This document shows positions 42,535 through 51,620 of a stretch of DNA of 64,000 bases, piece by piece. The stretch is from Microcaldota archaeon (GTDB lineage Archaea; Micrarchaeota; Micrarchaeia; Micrarchaeales; CABMGC01). Each line of letters starts with the position of its first letter. Position 1 is the stretch's first letter. The notes under the pieces are model-generated. The model had not been told where the DNA came from, made no database searches, and worked only from the letters and a program-made list of their open reading frames with translations. A program made the translations under genes and the position numbers. The stretch is from contig JAKBQS010000001.1 in assembly GCA_021835105.1 (NCBI GenBank), positions 3,115 to 67,114 on the forward strand. Reading direction: 5' to 3'.

Positions 42535-44724
42535 TTAACCATTCTTTCCTTTCTTCTTCTCCTTCTCGCTTATCGGTATGGTAAACCAAAAGTCGCTCCC
42601 CACTCCTACTTCTGACTTGACATGCATCTTTCCTCCGTGCAGGTTTACTATCTCTTTCACTATTGTAAGCCCCAGCCCTGTGCCTGATCCTTCCTGCTTT
42701 GTCAGGCCGCGCCTCTGAAGCTGATAAAACTTCTTGAATATCTTGCCTATATCGTCCTTGCTTATGCCTATGCCTGTATCCTTTACATCCACTCTGACAC
42801 TTCTGCCCACCTTTGTTATATATACCTCAACTGAACCCTTCTCAGTAAACTTTATTGCGTTGGTTATTAGGTTTACGAAAACCTGTATCAACCTGTTAGG
42901 ATCCGCGCTCACACTCGGCACATTATAATCGACATGCCACCCGAAACTAACTCCTTTTCTGGAGCAGAGCTCGCTCAAAGAGCGTATGCTCGGATGCTGC
43001 CCCAGCTCCTCCAGATTTACCTGCTGGTAATCCAGCCTTATCTTGTTTGCTGAAAACTTTGCCACATCAAGTACCTGCATTATAAGGTCCATCAGCCTGT
43101 TCAGATCGCCCATCATGGTGTTTAATATGTCGTTCTGCTCATCTGTCAGCTTGCCAAACTCACCGTCTACCATGAGTTTCATGAAACCATACACTGCAGT
43201 TATCGGCGTCTTCAAGTCGTGGGATATATTATATATAAACTGCGTCTGTAGCTCAAGCTCCGACTTGTAGTTCTTCAGCTCCTTGTTGCTCTTGTCAAGC
43301 GCGTCTTCAAGCTGCTGCATCTGCCTCTTCGTCCTGAGTTCCTTGTTTATTATATAATATCCGCAAACCTCCCCATTCTCGTCCCTTTCAGGTGTTATCG
43401 ATTGATAGCAAGGTATAGGTTCATCCATGCCTTTTGCTACCATGCTGACAAGCACATCTGTAATCGGGCTTCTGTTGGCTTTGGCTATGGACAAAGAATT
43501 GCTTATCTTGTTCTGGCTCTCTATGTCTGCACATATCACAGAGAAAGGCTTCCCCACTATCTCCTGGTTTCTGTATCCAAAAAGCGCTTCTGATCCCTTG
43601 TTGAAAAAATCTATGTAGCCATTCGTATCTATTCTGAAGATGGCGTCGCTTGAAAGGCGCGTCAGAGTATCCAGCCCTGCCTTGACAGAGTTCAGGTAGC
43701 CTGAGAAGTCTCTCCTAAGCACAATGTGGTACCTATCCTCAAATCTGTAGAAAACGCACTGGAACCTCTTTGTTATTCGGTTCCCAAAATCCAGTTCCAG
43801 TGTGACATCTCCCTTCTCTGCTGCAATCTTTTCTAGAAACTCTTCCTTTCCGCTTACTATGCTTTCTGTGAAAGCTTTGCCCAAAAATAATCCCGCATCC
43901 CCTCCTCCGCACCAGGTCACCTTAAGCGACCTGTCAAGTATCAAATAGTGCTGCTCCGGGAGGCTCTCAAGGAAATCAAGCCTTTCCTTGAGTTCTGCTA
44001 TCTCCGTAAGATTATCAACTACGCAAAGGTTGGCACTGCTATTCACCTGCGATAAGAGAAGTCGCAGCTTATAACCCTTATACAAAACATCCGTCATCTT
44101 TCCAAATTGAATCTCCCCGGTTATCCCAAACTCCGAGCGGAGGTTTATCTTTGACGCTTCAGCAGGCGAGATCCCGAAGATATTCAGGAACGATTTATTA
44201 GCCTTGAGCACTTTCCCTTCAGAATTGAAAACTGCCTGAGGAACAAAACTGTCGAATGCCGCGTCGAAATACCGCGCCGCGGCAAAGCTCTTTTCCTTTT
44301 CCGCCCTGAACGCGACCATATATTCCATGAGCTCCTTAAGGTAGGTTATCCATAGCATCTGCCTATCTTCAAATACATATTCTCTTTTAGAAAGCATGGT
44401 GACTGTGCCAAATGGTTTTGAGTCCAGTATCACCGGAAGAATCAGACAACTCTTAAATCCGCTTCTGAAGTAGTTTATCAACTCGGGAAAAGAAGAGTAG
44501 TCGCTAAGCCTATTGTCTACGTAATATCTCATTGTATTGTAAACCATATCCTCCGAGGCAGTTCTGGTTCTTTCATTGTAAGGCTTGGAAATGACTTCCT
44601 CAAAGTGCAGTTCCGTCTTTATCAGTTCAGCAAAGCCATCGAGCAGTTTCGCCGGAGAGCCCTGCCTCTCGCTTAATTCCTTGACCTTAAGGATAAGATT
44701 GCCGTAGTCAGGGAAGGAGTCCAT
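42535..44724 (-). CDS. Soluble PAS/GAF histidine kinase
   Basis: 729 residues from ATG at 44724, which lies about 26 bases below a palindromic TATA. A GAF-like domain (about 10-140), two PAS-like domains (about 150-240 and 355-460), coiled coil, HisKA with SHDLKTP (His502), and HATPase with NAIKFT (N box), DTGIGIS (G1) and GTGLGLTI (G2). No membrane segment, so it senses an internal signal. Two-component systems are patchy in archaea and rare in reduced DPANN genomes, so transfer from a bacterium or euryarchaeote is possible. Partner regulator is the next gene. Confidence 0.9.
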   Translation of the reverse strand: MDSFPDYGNLILKVKELSERQGSPAKLLDGFAELIKTELHFEEVISKPYNERTRTASEDMVYNTMRYYVDNRLSDYSSFPELINYFRSGFKSCLILPVILDSKPFGTVTMLSKREYVFEDRQMLWITYLKELMEYMVAFRAEKEKSFAAARYFDAAFDSFVPQAVFNSEGKVLKANKSFLNIFGISPAEASKINLRSEFGITGEIQFGKMTDVLYKGYKLRLLLSQVNSSANLCVVDNLTEIAELKERLDFLESLPEQHYLILDRSLKVTWCGGGDAGLFLGKAFTESIVSGKEEFLEKIAAEKGDVTLELDFGNRITKRFQCVFYRFEDRYHIVLRRDFSGYLNSVKAGLDTLTRLSSDAIFRIDTNGYIDFFNKGSEALFGYRNQEIVGKPFSVICADIESQNKISNSLSIAKANRSPITDVLVSMVAKGMDEPIPCYQSITPERDENGEVCGYYIINKELRTKRQMQQLEDALDKSNKELKNYKSELELQTQFIYNISHDLKTPITAVYGFMKLMVDGEFGKLTDEQNDILNTMMGDLNRLMDLIMQVLDVAKFSANKIRLDYQQVNLEELGQHPSIRSLSELCSRKGVSFGWHVDYNVPSVSADPNRLIQVFVNLITNAIKFTEKGSVEVYITKVGRSVRVDVKDTGIGISKDDIGKIFKKFYQLQRRGLTKQEGSGTGLGLTIVKEIVNLHGGKMHVKSEVGVGSDFWFTIPISEKEKKKGKNG

Positions 44725-44742
44725 AAATAAGAATGGCTTAGA

Positions 44743-44757
44743 AACTTTATAAAAGTT
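44743..44757. promoter_or_regulatory. Palindromic TATA box shared by flpA and the histidine kinase
   Basis: AACTTTATAAAAGTT reads nearly the same on both strands. Its centre is 25 bases from the flpA ATG (44775) and 26 from the kinase ATG (44724), exactly the distance expected for leaderless transcripts on both sides. Only 50 bases separate the two start codons. Confidence 0.6.
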
Positions 44758-44774
44758 AACAAAAAAGCAAATAT

Positions 44775-45452
44775 ATGGAAAACAAGAGCGCAGCAGCACC
44801 TGCAATAAAATACATAGGCAACTATCTTGCTACAAAAAAGCTAAATGGGTCAGAAGGAGACCGGAAAGAGGAAGTAATTGAGCATGGAGTTGCGTACCGC
44901 TTATGGAATCCGTACAACAGCAAACTCTCAGCAGCAATAATATCTGGGCTTAAGAACATGCACATAAAGGAAAAAAGCAAGGTTCTCTATCTCGGCGCAG
45001 CAAACGGAACTACCTGCAGCCACATAAGCGACATAATAGGGCCGGAAGGCTTAGTATATTGCATTGAGATATCAGAAAGGAGCATGAGGGATCTGCTCCA
45101 AGTATGTGAGACTAGGCCGAATATGATACCAATACTATCAGATGCTAGGAACACCGATTCTTACGCGGCAGAGCTAAGCGACATAGACATAATATACCAG
45201 GATGTCTCGGCAAGGGATCAGGCGGAGATACTCCTTGCTAACGAAGAGTTCCTGAAACCAGGCGGATACGCATATGCTGCAATAAAATCACAAAGCATAG
45301 ATGTATCAAAAGACCCTAATGAAGTATACAAGGAATTCATAAGCAAGGTATCCAAGCGGATGGAGCTAATAGAAACAATAGACATAAGCAGGTATGACAA
45401 GATGCACCTGTTCGTTGTTTTTAGAAAACCTATAAAAAACCCAAATAGGTAA
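44775..45452 (+). CDS. flpA: Fibrillarin-like rRNA/tRNA 2'-O-methyltransferase
   Basis: 225 residues. The fibrillarin fold starts with the RLWNPYNSKLSAAI beta strand; the AdoMet site is VLYLGAANGTTCSHISDI, followed by VYCIEISERSM, DIIYQDVSARDQAEILLANE and the KSQSIDVSK region. As the catalytic subunit of box C/D RNPs it methylates rRNA and tRNA ribose groups guided by sRNAs. Box C/D partners (Nop5, L7Ae) are outside the window. Its leaderless start lies 25 bases from a palindromic TATA box shared with the kinase gene. Confidence 0.94.
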   Translation: MENKSAAAPAIKYIGNYLATKKLNGSEGDRKEEVIEHGVAYRLWNPYNSKLSAAIISGLKNMHIKEKSKVLYLGAANGTTCSHISDIIGPEGLVYCIEISERSMRDLLQVCETRPNMIPILSDARNTDSYAAELSDIDIIYQDVSARDQAEILLANEEFLKPGGYAYAAIKSQSIDVSKDPNEVYKEFISKVSKRMELIETIDISRYDKMHLFVVFRKPIKNPNR

Positions 45453-45460
45453 TTTATTTC

Positions 45461-46300
45461 ATGAAGCCGCCACAGATAAGCACACTAGTAGTCAAGGACG
45501 CTATAGCTGCTGACATTAATTCATTCGGCCAGATAGAATGCCCCTGCTGCGGCATGGAAGTGCTTTCTGCTGATGGACACTCCGGATTCTGCCATTTCTG
45601 CGAATATCCTGCCAACACCAACTACGTTCAGAATGCCCCAGACACGGTGCAGAAAAGCGATTTTACAGCAGCCTTAAAGAAATCCGACCTTCCAACTGCT
45701 CAAAAGGCCTTAGAAAAAATGCTTGCGGCAAACAAACCTGAGATATTCTACCTCGCAGGCAACTTCTACAGGTACTTCTCAGATGCAATATACCTGGATG
45801 TGAATTATGCTTCGGAAGGATTCATGGAAGAAAATTCTGAGCACAGAACAAATAGCAAGTTCGAATTCAACTCAATGCATCTTACCTCAAAATCTCGCGA
45901 GTATTTCTACAAATTGCTCAAGATTACAAATGGCGAAAAAGAAGACCAGTCCATAATATTCCTGAGGTTCATGTCTTGCATAAGACTCAAAAAATATGCA
46001 GAAGCCGAATGGGAGTTGAATGGCTTAAGGACGTTGTCAAGGGATGCTGCTTTAGTCTCATACGCTTTTACTGTATTCTCTGCATGCACGAAAAAGGCAC
46101 CAGACACAGCGCATATAATACCACTTCTGCAAAGCAAGACAGTAAATGCGTATTACTATCTTGCTAAGATGCTGATAAACCAAAGACAATTTTCATATGC
46201 TGAAGATTTGCTCAAAAAGATAAATAAGTCAGCAATAATGCCTAATGCAATATACGAATCATTTGTATTAAAGGGCCTGCGCGAGGCATCTGGGCTATGA
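45461..46300 (+). CDS. Zinc-ribbon protein with helical repeat-like domain (hypothetical)
   Basis: 279 residues. A zinc ribbon at residues 27-49 (CPCCGMEV, then CHFCEYP) is followed by an all-helical region with repeated Leu/Ala/Tyr positions (about 70-270), containing AQKALEKMLAANKPEIFYLAGNFYRYF and YYYLAKMLINQRQFSYAEDLL, reminiscent of TPR helices. Eight bases after flpA, so co-transcription is likely. No assigned function. Confidence 0.6.
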   Translation: MKPPQISTLVVKDAIAADINSFGQIECPCCGMEVLSADGHSGFCHFCEYPANTNYVQNAPDTVQKSDFTAALKKSDLPTAQKALEKMLAANKPEIFYLAGNFYRYFSDAIYLDVNYASEGFMEENSEHRTNSKFEFNSMHLTSKSREYFYKLLKITNGEKEDQSIIFLRFMSCIRLKKYAEAEWELNGLRTLSRDAALVSYAFTVFSACTKKAPDTAHIIPLLQSKTVNAYYYLAKMLINQRQFSYAEDLLKKINKSAIMPNAIYESFVLKGLREASGL

Positions 46301-46392
46301 TTACGCCCACCTGGCAGGCAAGAGCGCACATTTAAAAAGAAGAAGCACAAATGTGTTAATGCTAAGCAGTTCAAATCCTAATAAATGGTTAA

Positions 46393-48180
46393 ATGGTTAA
46401 TTCCTACGAAAGGGATTATGCATTTCTGTCTAATGGCTTTACATCAATCATAGAACTTAACGGTTCTGTGGATTGGTTCCCATGCCCGAGATTCGATTCG
46501 CCCTCCATATTCTCAAGGCTGCTTGACGATTCAAAAGGCGGACATTTCTCCATAAGACCCGAAGCCGCGGAATATTCAATAAAATCCAATTATCTGGATA
46601 ACAGCCTTGTACTCAAAAACGAATTTGCCACAGAGAAGGGAAAGATGAGCATTACTGATTTTATGCCTCTCGGGATAATAGGAATATCCCGCATATACGA
46701 ATCATCGATTCCATTTATAGCAGAGATAAAGCCGTCATTCGAATACGGCCTGATAGCACCTTCAATAGAGGAGGTCGAGGGCGGCATAGTATTCAAGAAT
46801 ACCAAGTCAAAGGAGGGCTTCGAGATAAGCATAAAAGGAGACTACGAGATACTTGATGAAGGGATTATACGAATAAAGCCAGGAAAGGGCTATCTATTCG
46901 GCCTTTATTCAAGGGACATGAAGTACGGTCTCTTTGGCACTGGAAGTTCAGTATATAATGACCCATACGAATCGCTCTCATTCTCACTAAGGTACTGGAG
47001 CGAGCAGATACCAAAAAGCAAAAGGATAGAGGAGCTGCAGGAACCCAAATTGAAGGAAGTTTATTACAGATCACTTTCGGTAATCCTTGGTCTTATCTAC
47101 CTTCCATCAGGTGCCGCAGTAGCAGCAGCAACTGCATCATTTCCTGAAATATTCGGGAAGTCGCGAAACTGGGATTACAGATATACATGGGTCAGGGACG
47201 CTTCGTTTGCAGCAGAGGCTCTTACAAAAGCAGGAAACCTTTCAAAGGCCAAGCGCATAATAAGCTTCCTAATAAGTGTCATAGACCCAGGATCGTCCAA
47301 GAGTTTCGACCATCCTCTATATTCCATAGACGGAACGTATCCACAGGCAGAGGAAGTCCTCAACTGGCTTAAAGGGCACAGGAAATCAAAGCCCGTGAGA
47401 ATCGGCAATGAAGCATATACTCAGGTGCAAAAGGACATAGAAGGTGAATTTGCCAGCGCTTTCTACACTTACATACAAAATTCTGGAGACATAAATTATC
47501 TTAATGAGAACTGGTGGGCTATAGAGTCCATAGCAAAATATACCAAAAATTCATGGAAATCAAAGTCGGTAAGCCTCTGGGAAGAGAGAGCGCAGGGGGA
47601 GAGCTACGTGCATACTAAAGTAATGGAATGGACTGCTCTTGACAGGGCTTACAAGCTGGCCCTTATAGCTGGGGAAACAGACTCTGCCGAAGATTGGAAA
47701 GCTGCCAGCAAAGAGATAAGAGAAGAAGTGCTTGCGCAAGGAATATCAGAGAAACAAAAATGTTTTGTAAACTATTATGGATCAGAAGAGGTGGACGCTG
47801 CACTCTTGACGCTGCCAATCTACGATTTTGTAAAAGCCGACGATCCAATATTCATTGCCACACTAAGAAAGATCGAAAAGGATCTCTCGATAGGCGAAGG
47901 GATGTACATACGTTACCGTAACGACTTCATAGGTGAAGTCGCACATCCCTTCACACTGATAAACACATGGGTATCAAGGGTATATACCCGGCTCGGGGAA
48001 AACCGCAAGGCAGTAGATGCCCTCTCACGCCTTGCAGAGCACGCGATGAGCCTAAACCTATTCTCCGAACATGTTGAGCAATCGACTAGGGAACCGAGGG
48101 GAAACTTCCCGCAGCTTTTTCCACATGCCGGTTTCGTAGATGCACTTACAGAATACAAAGAAAAGTTCCACAGTGTTTAG
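46393..48180 (+). CDS. GH15 family glucoamylase/trehalase-like hydrolase
   Basis: 595 residues. N-terminal beta domain (SVDWFPCPRFDSPSIFSRLLD) and the (alpha/alpha)6 barrel with NWDYRYTWVRDASFAAEAL, followed by a second acidic cluster EWTALDRA and HPFTLINTWV. GH15 enzymes in archaea include glucoamylases and, in Thermoplasma-related lineages, trehalases. With trehalose synthesis encoded at 29.9-32.1 kb, trehalase is a reasonable guess. No signal peptide seen, so it is probably cytosolic. Confidence 0.88.
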   Translation: MVNSYERDYAFLSNGFTSIIELNGSVDWFPCPRFDSPSIFSRLLDDSKGGHFSIRPEAAEYSIKSNYLDNSLVLKNEFATEKGKMSITDFMPLGIIGISRIYESSIPFIAEIKPSFEYGLIAPSIEEVEGGIVFKNTKSKEGFEISIKGDYEILDEGIIRIKPGKGYLFGLYSRDMKYGLFGTGSSVYNDPYESLSFSLRYWSEQIPKSKRIEELQEPKLKEVYYRSLSVILGLIYLPSGAAVAAATASFPEIFGKSRNWDYRYTWVRDASFAAEALTKAGNLSKAKRIISFLISVIDPGSSKSFDHPLYSIDGTYPQAEEVLNWLKGHRKSKPVRIGNEAYTQVQKDIEGEFASAFYTYIQNSGDINYLNENWWAIESIAKYTKNSWKSKSVSLWEERAQGESYVHTKVMEWTALDRAYKLALIAGETDSAEDWKAASKEIREEVLAQGISEKQKCFVNYYGSEEVDAALLTLPIYDFVKADDPIFIATLRKIEKDLSIGEGMYIRYRNDFIGEVAHPFTLINTWVSRVYTRLGENRKAVDALSRLAEHAMSLNLFSEHVEQSTREPRGNFPQLFPHAGFVDALTEYKEKFHSV

Positions 48181-48219
48181 CCCGCAGAATAGAACACGCT
48201 CTTCAATAGTAGTAAAATC

Positions 48220-49638
48220 CTACCCCTTAACTACGCCTATGGGAACATTCCTTGAGACAAGGGAAGCAAGCCCAGCCCCTGAAACTACATTTACAACGTC
48301 ATCTATATCCTTGTAGACCCACTCTGCCTCTTCGCTTACCAGCTTCCTGCTCTTGATTCTTAATTCTATACCTTTCTTCTCCATAGATTCGAAGGTTCTG
48401 CTCTGAGGTATCTCTCGCAGTGCCCTGTGCCTTGACATTACCCTTCCAGCGCCATGGCATGCAGACCCGAAAGTTTCATTCAGTGCGCCTTCTGCACCGC
48501 ACAGTATGTAACTGGCAGTACCCATACTTCCAGGTATAAGGACCGGCTGCCCGAAAGAGATATATGATTTAGGCACATCCTTTGAACCCTTGGGAAGCGA
48601 ACGTGTAGCTCCCTTCCTGTGCACATACAGTTTCTTCCTAGAGCCTCCTACTTTATGCTCCTCAAGCTTCACTATATTATGTGCAACGTCGTATAGTACG
48701 CGCATGCCCATCTCGTCGGCGCTCTTCCCAAAAACCTTCTCGAAAGATCCCCTCACAGAGTTGGTAATCAATTGCCTATTAGAGAATGCATAATTAACTG
48801 CACATTTCATGGCCTTGATGTAGCTTTCTGCCTCTTTGCTTCCTGCGTAAGCATAGCTTAGCTCAGGATCTTCAAGCTCGATTCCTTTCCTATTGCGATA
48901 TTCTGCAAGCTCCATAAGATAATCTGTGCATATCTGATGCCCAAATCCGCGCGACCCTGTATGTACCATAACAACCACCTGATCCTCGAAAAGCCCGAAG
49001 GCTTCTGCTGTGCGCTCGTCAAACAGACGCTCGACTCTCTGCAGCTCAAGGAAATGGTTACCTGCCCCGAGAGTACCTATCTGGTTAAGGCCTCTCTTCT
49101 TTGCAAAACTGCTCACCGCATTAAAATCTGCGCCATCCATAAATCCCCCTTCTTCTATGAATTTTGGATCGGAATCAAAGCCATATCCTTTGCCAATAAG
49201 GTAGTCTATCCCTTCCTCACTAACTCTCTTAAGATCAGCCTCCGCGAACCCTATGTTATTCTTGCTGCCAACTCCGCTTGGAACGCTGCTGAACAGCGAA
49301 TCAAGAAGATGTCCAACAGAATCCCTTATCTCAGAGTATCTTAATGAAGTAAGTATAACCCTGACCCCGCAGTTTATATCGTAACCTACCGCGCCGGGGG
49401 ATATTATCCCTTCATCAGCATCGAATGCTGCAACGCCTCCGACAGGGAAACCATAACCCTCATGCCCATCTGGCATAACAATTACATCTTCAACCAGGCC
49501 GGGAAGGTGCGATGCATTCAACGCCTGCTTAAGAGTCTCATCACCTTTCATTATATCCATCATGCGGCTGTTCGAATACACCTTCACCCGCGAAGAGTCG
49601 AGTCTAAACCTGAATTCATCAAGCTTCTTTACAATCAT
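48220..49638 (-). CDS. rtcB: RNA-splicing ligase RtcB
   Basis: 472 residues from ATG at 49638 (an in-frame ATG six codons upstream is also possible). Signature segments: GVAAFDADEGIISPG, DINCGVRVI with the metal-binding Cys, GAGNHFLEL, MVHTGSRGFGHQI, and the GTP-binding/guanylated His in SACHGAGRVMSRHRA. It joins tRNA halves after intron excision, using GTP and Mn. Four intron-containing tRNA genes lie in this window, so a ligase is needed. No intein in the usual sites. Confidence 0.95.
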   Translation of the reverse strand: MIVKKLDEFRFRLDSSRVKVYSNSRMMDIMKGDETLKQALNASHLPGLVEDVIVMPDGHEGYGFPVGGVAAFDADEGIISPGAVGYDINCGVRVILTSLRYSEIRDSVGHLLDSLFSSVPSGVGSKNNIGFAEADLKRVSEEGIDYLIGKGYGFDSDPKFIEEGGFMDGADFNAVSSFAKKRGLNQIGTLGAGNHFLELQRVERLFDERTAEAFGLFEDQVVVMVHTGSRGFGHQICTDYLMELAEYRNRKGIELEDPELSYAYAGSKEAESYIKAMKCAVNYAFSNRQLITNSVRGSFEKVFGKSADEMGMRVLYDVAHNIVKLEEHKVGGSRKKLYVHRKGATRSLPKGSKDVPKSYISFGQPVLIPGSMGTASYILCGAEGALNETFGSACHGAGRVMSRHRALREIPQSRTFESMEKKGIELRIKSRKLVSEEAEWVYKDIDDVVNVVSGAGLASLVSRNVPIGVVKG

Positions 49639-49880
49639 AATCCCGCCAAATTCCACATAAGAACAATAAACATTCAGATAGTAGAATAATCACTATACAT
49701 CCTTCAATATCTATATAACACTGCAGTTCAAATCCAATTCACGCATAACTGCATTACTACTTGTCCTTTATTCTTAGGACCATTTTGCTATAGGCAAAAC
49801 CAAACATGGTAAGTATTAAATATGAGAAATGCTCACATAAATTAAGCTTTTAAACATTGTATATTAAGTACTATGTTTAT

Positions 49881-49977
49881 GCAGGGATGGCGGAGCCAGG
49901 TCAAACGCGGCAGACTCAAGATCTGTTGACTTAGGTCTGCGGGAGTTCAATAACAAGAACAAATCTCCCTCCCTGCA
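49881..49977 (+). tRNA. tRNA-Leu (CAA) with 12-nt T-loop intron
   Basis: Acceptor GCAGGGA/TCCCTGC, discriminator A, long type II variable arm with stem GAC/GTC. Anticodon stem GCAGA/TCTGT and a normal 7-nt loop CTCAAGA, anticodon CAA. The T-stem GGGAG/CTCCC encloses 19 nt. Removing TAACAAGAACAA (49951-49962) leaves TTCAAAT, the T-loop found in the Lys, initiator, Gly, Met and Ile tRNAs here. The intron GAAC can pair with exon GTTC to make a bulge-helix-bulge-like site. A TATA-like TTTTAAA lies about 25 bases upstream. Confidence 0.9.
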
Positions 49978-50000
49978 TTGCGTAGTTATGTGGTGATTAG

Positions 50001-50750
50001 TTGGCAACGAAAAAGAATCAGGAAACGAGAAAAAAGCAGCAGAAACATGCAAAGAAAGTCGCAAAGAGCAGCCCAGCTAGGCACATAAAACCTAAACCTA
50101 AGCCCAAACAGAAGCAGAAGGACACGGTAATGCTTGACATACCTCTTTATCCGCAGACAGAAGAATTCACCAGCGCAGCTGCCTCGGCAATGATGGTGAT
50201 AAAGTACCTGAATCCTACATATAAGCTCAGAAAAGAAGAGGAGTTTGTGATATGGCAGGAAGCCGTCAACGGCAGCGTATGGCACGGGTCCAAATACGGT
50301 CTCGCATATGCCCTAGGTAAGAGGATAGGCGGAGTAGGCATAATCAGCAATACTAAAGATGAGGGCTACGAGAGGAAGCTTGCAGTATACGAGAACATAA
50401 ACTTGGATACGCTTACAGCTTCATTCAACGAGATCAGGCAGAAATCCCAGACACTCAACATCTCAGAAGAGCAGTCAGAGATAACTACATCAACAATAAA
50501 GAAAGCCCTCTCCAACAATCAGATACCCATAGTATTAATTGATGTTAAGGCGATAAATTCAATACCTGAGCCATCCCCTCACTGGGTAGTGGTGAAAGGC
50601 TATGATAAGGACGCATTCTACATAAATGATCCTTACTCAAACAGCACCATAAGCATAGATACCGAAGTATTCAAAGCAGCATTGGGCTTCGACAACGATA
50701 AGCATATGGTATACGTAGACTCAAGGGCAGCTAAAAGAAAGAAAAGCTAA
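50001..50750 (+). CDS. C39-like peptidase fold protein with Ser in place of nucleophile Cys
   Basis: 249 residues, TTG start. A 40-residue Lys-rich N-terminal arm leads into a DUF3335/C39-like domain: DIPLYPQTEEFTSAAASAMMVIKYLNP, where relatives have TCGPA (catalytic Cys); here TSAAA. IWQEA, HGSKYGLAYAL and the C-terminal HWVVVKGYD with FYINDPY are the other landmarks, with the catalytic His and Asp/Asn present. Without the Cys it may be inactive as a peptidase, act with Ser, or bind peptides. It starts 23 bases after tRNA-Leu. Confidence 0.65.
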   Translation: MATKKNQETRKKQQKHAKKVAKSSPARHIKPKPKPKQKQKDTVMLDIPLYPQTEEFTSAAASAMMVIKYLNPTYKLRKEEEFVIWQEAVNGSVWHGSKYGLAYALGKRIGGVGIISNTKDEGYERKLAVYENINLDTLTASFNEIRQKSQTLNISEEQSEITTSTIKKALSNNQIPIVLIDVKAINSIPEPSPHWVVVKGYDKDAFYINDPYSNSTISIDTEVFKAALGFDNDKHMVYVDSRAAKRKKS

Positions 50751-50767
50751 AGCCGATTGGATAAATA

Positions 50768-51511
50768 CTATTCTTCTATGTAAGGAGCAAGGAAATAGGT
50801 TATCTGCGCATCTCCTATCGAGTAACTTACTCTCAACGGTTCATTAGTCTTAAGCGATATGTTAATCGGTGCGCCTGCAGGGCATGACTTTACCATATTC
50901 TCAAGGAACTCTAGATTAAATACGGAATCCGCATTCTTTGTGGCCGATACCTTCTTTGTCACTGCGCCATCTGCCTGATGCTGCTCCTCCAGTTCTCCGG
51001 AATCGCCTCTTGCGCTTATTCCAAAATGATCCTTTGAAGCTCTCAATGAGATATAAGAAGATATTAGGCTTGCATCCTTTATTATTTCCCTGAGTGCATC
51101 CCCTCCTATCTCTATATTCGCATCAAATTCTACAGACGGCTCTTTCTCCGCGCCCTTCCTGGCATCGACCATCTGCATAACATACCTTCGGCTCCCATTC
51201 TGGCTTATAAACTCAAAGACGACCTTATTTCCACTGTCTTTCATAACAAGGGATTCGTTGTCCCTCGCCCTTGAGAGTATCTTACTCAGGTTTTCCAGAT
51301 TAAGGCCTATATTCGCATCTTTGTCTATCTTAAACTTGGCGAACGCCTTGTTTGGTATGAAAAAAGACACCATGCTTATGCTTGAAGGATCCATGGCCTT
51401 AAGCCCAATGCCTTCCTTGCTTATGTTAAACACACCCTCATCAACAAGGCTTACTATAGAAGAAACACAGTCTCTCCAATATCTTGCGTTGCTGAGTTCT
51501 AGTTCAAACAT
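50768..51511 (-). CDS. pcn: PCNA, DNA polymerase sliding clamp
   Basis: 247 residues, the usual PCNA length. Two similar domains joined by an interdomain loop; GIGLKAMDPSSISMVSFFI near residue 35 and the C-terminal LAPYIEE are characteristic, with the hydrophobic PIP-box pocket and the C-terminal tail preserved. A homotrimeric ring around DNA that tethers polymerase, FEN1 and ligase. RFC small subunit at 10.6 kb would load it. Confidence 0.95.
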   Translation of the reverse strand: MFELELSNARYWRDCVSSIVSLVDEGVFNISKEGIGLKAMDPSSISMVSFFIPNKAFAKFKIDKDANIGLNLENLSKILSRARDNESLVMKDSGNKVVFEFISQNGSRRYVMQMVDARKGAEKEPSVEFDANIEIGGDALREIIKDASLISSYISLRASKDHFGISARGDSGELEEQHQADGAVTKKVSATKNADSVFNLEFLENMVKSCPAGAPINISLKTNEPLRVSYSIGDAQITYFLAPYIEE

Positions 51512-51620
51512 AAAACCACATTATTATTGAACACGATAATAATAAATAACCTACTTATCGATAATAAATCCTGCAGGCCAGCACGCCATCCAACCGCCCA
51601 AAGCTGCATATGGTTATTGC

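Noticed and set aside
50001..50120. Lys-rich N-terminus of the C39-like gene as an independent small gene
   Set aside because: It is in frame with and continuous to the main domain with no stop; better seen as a basic arm.
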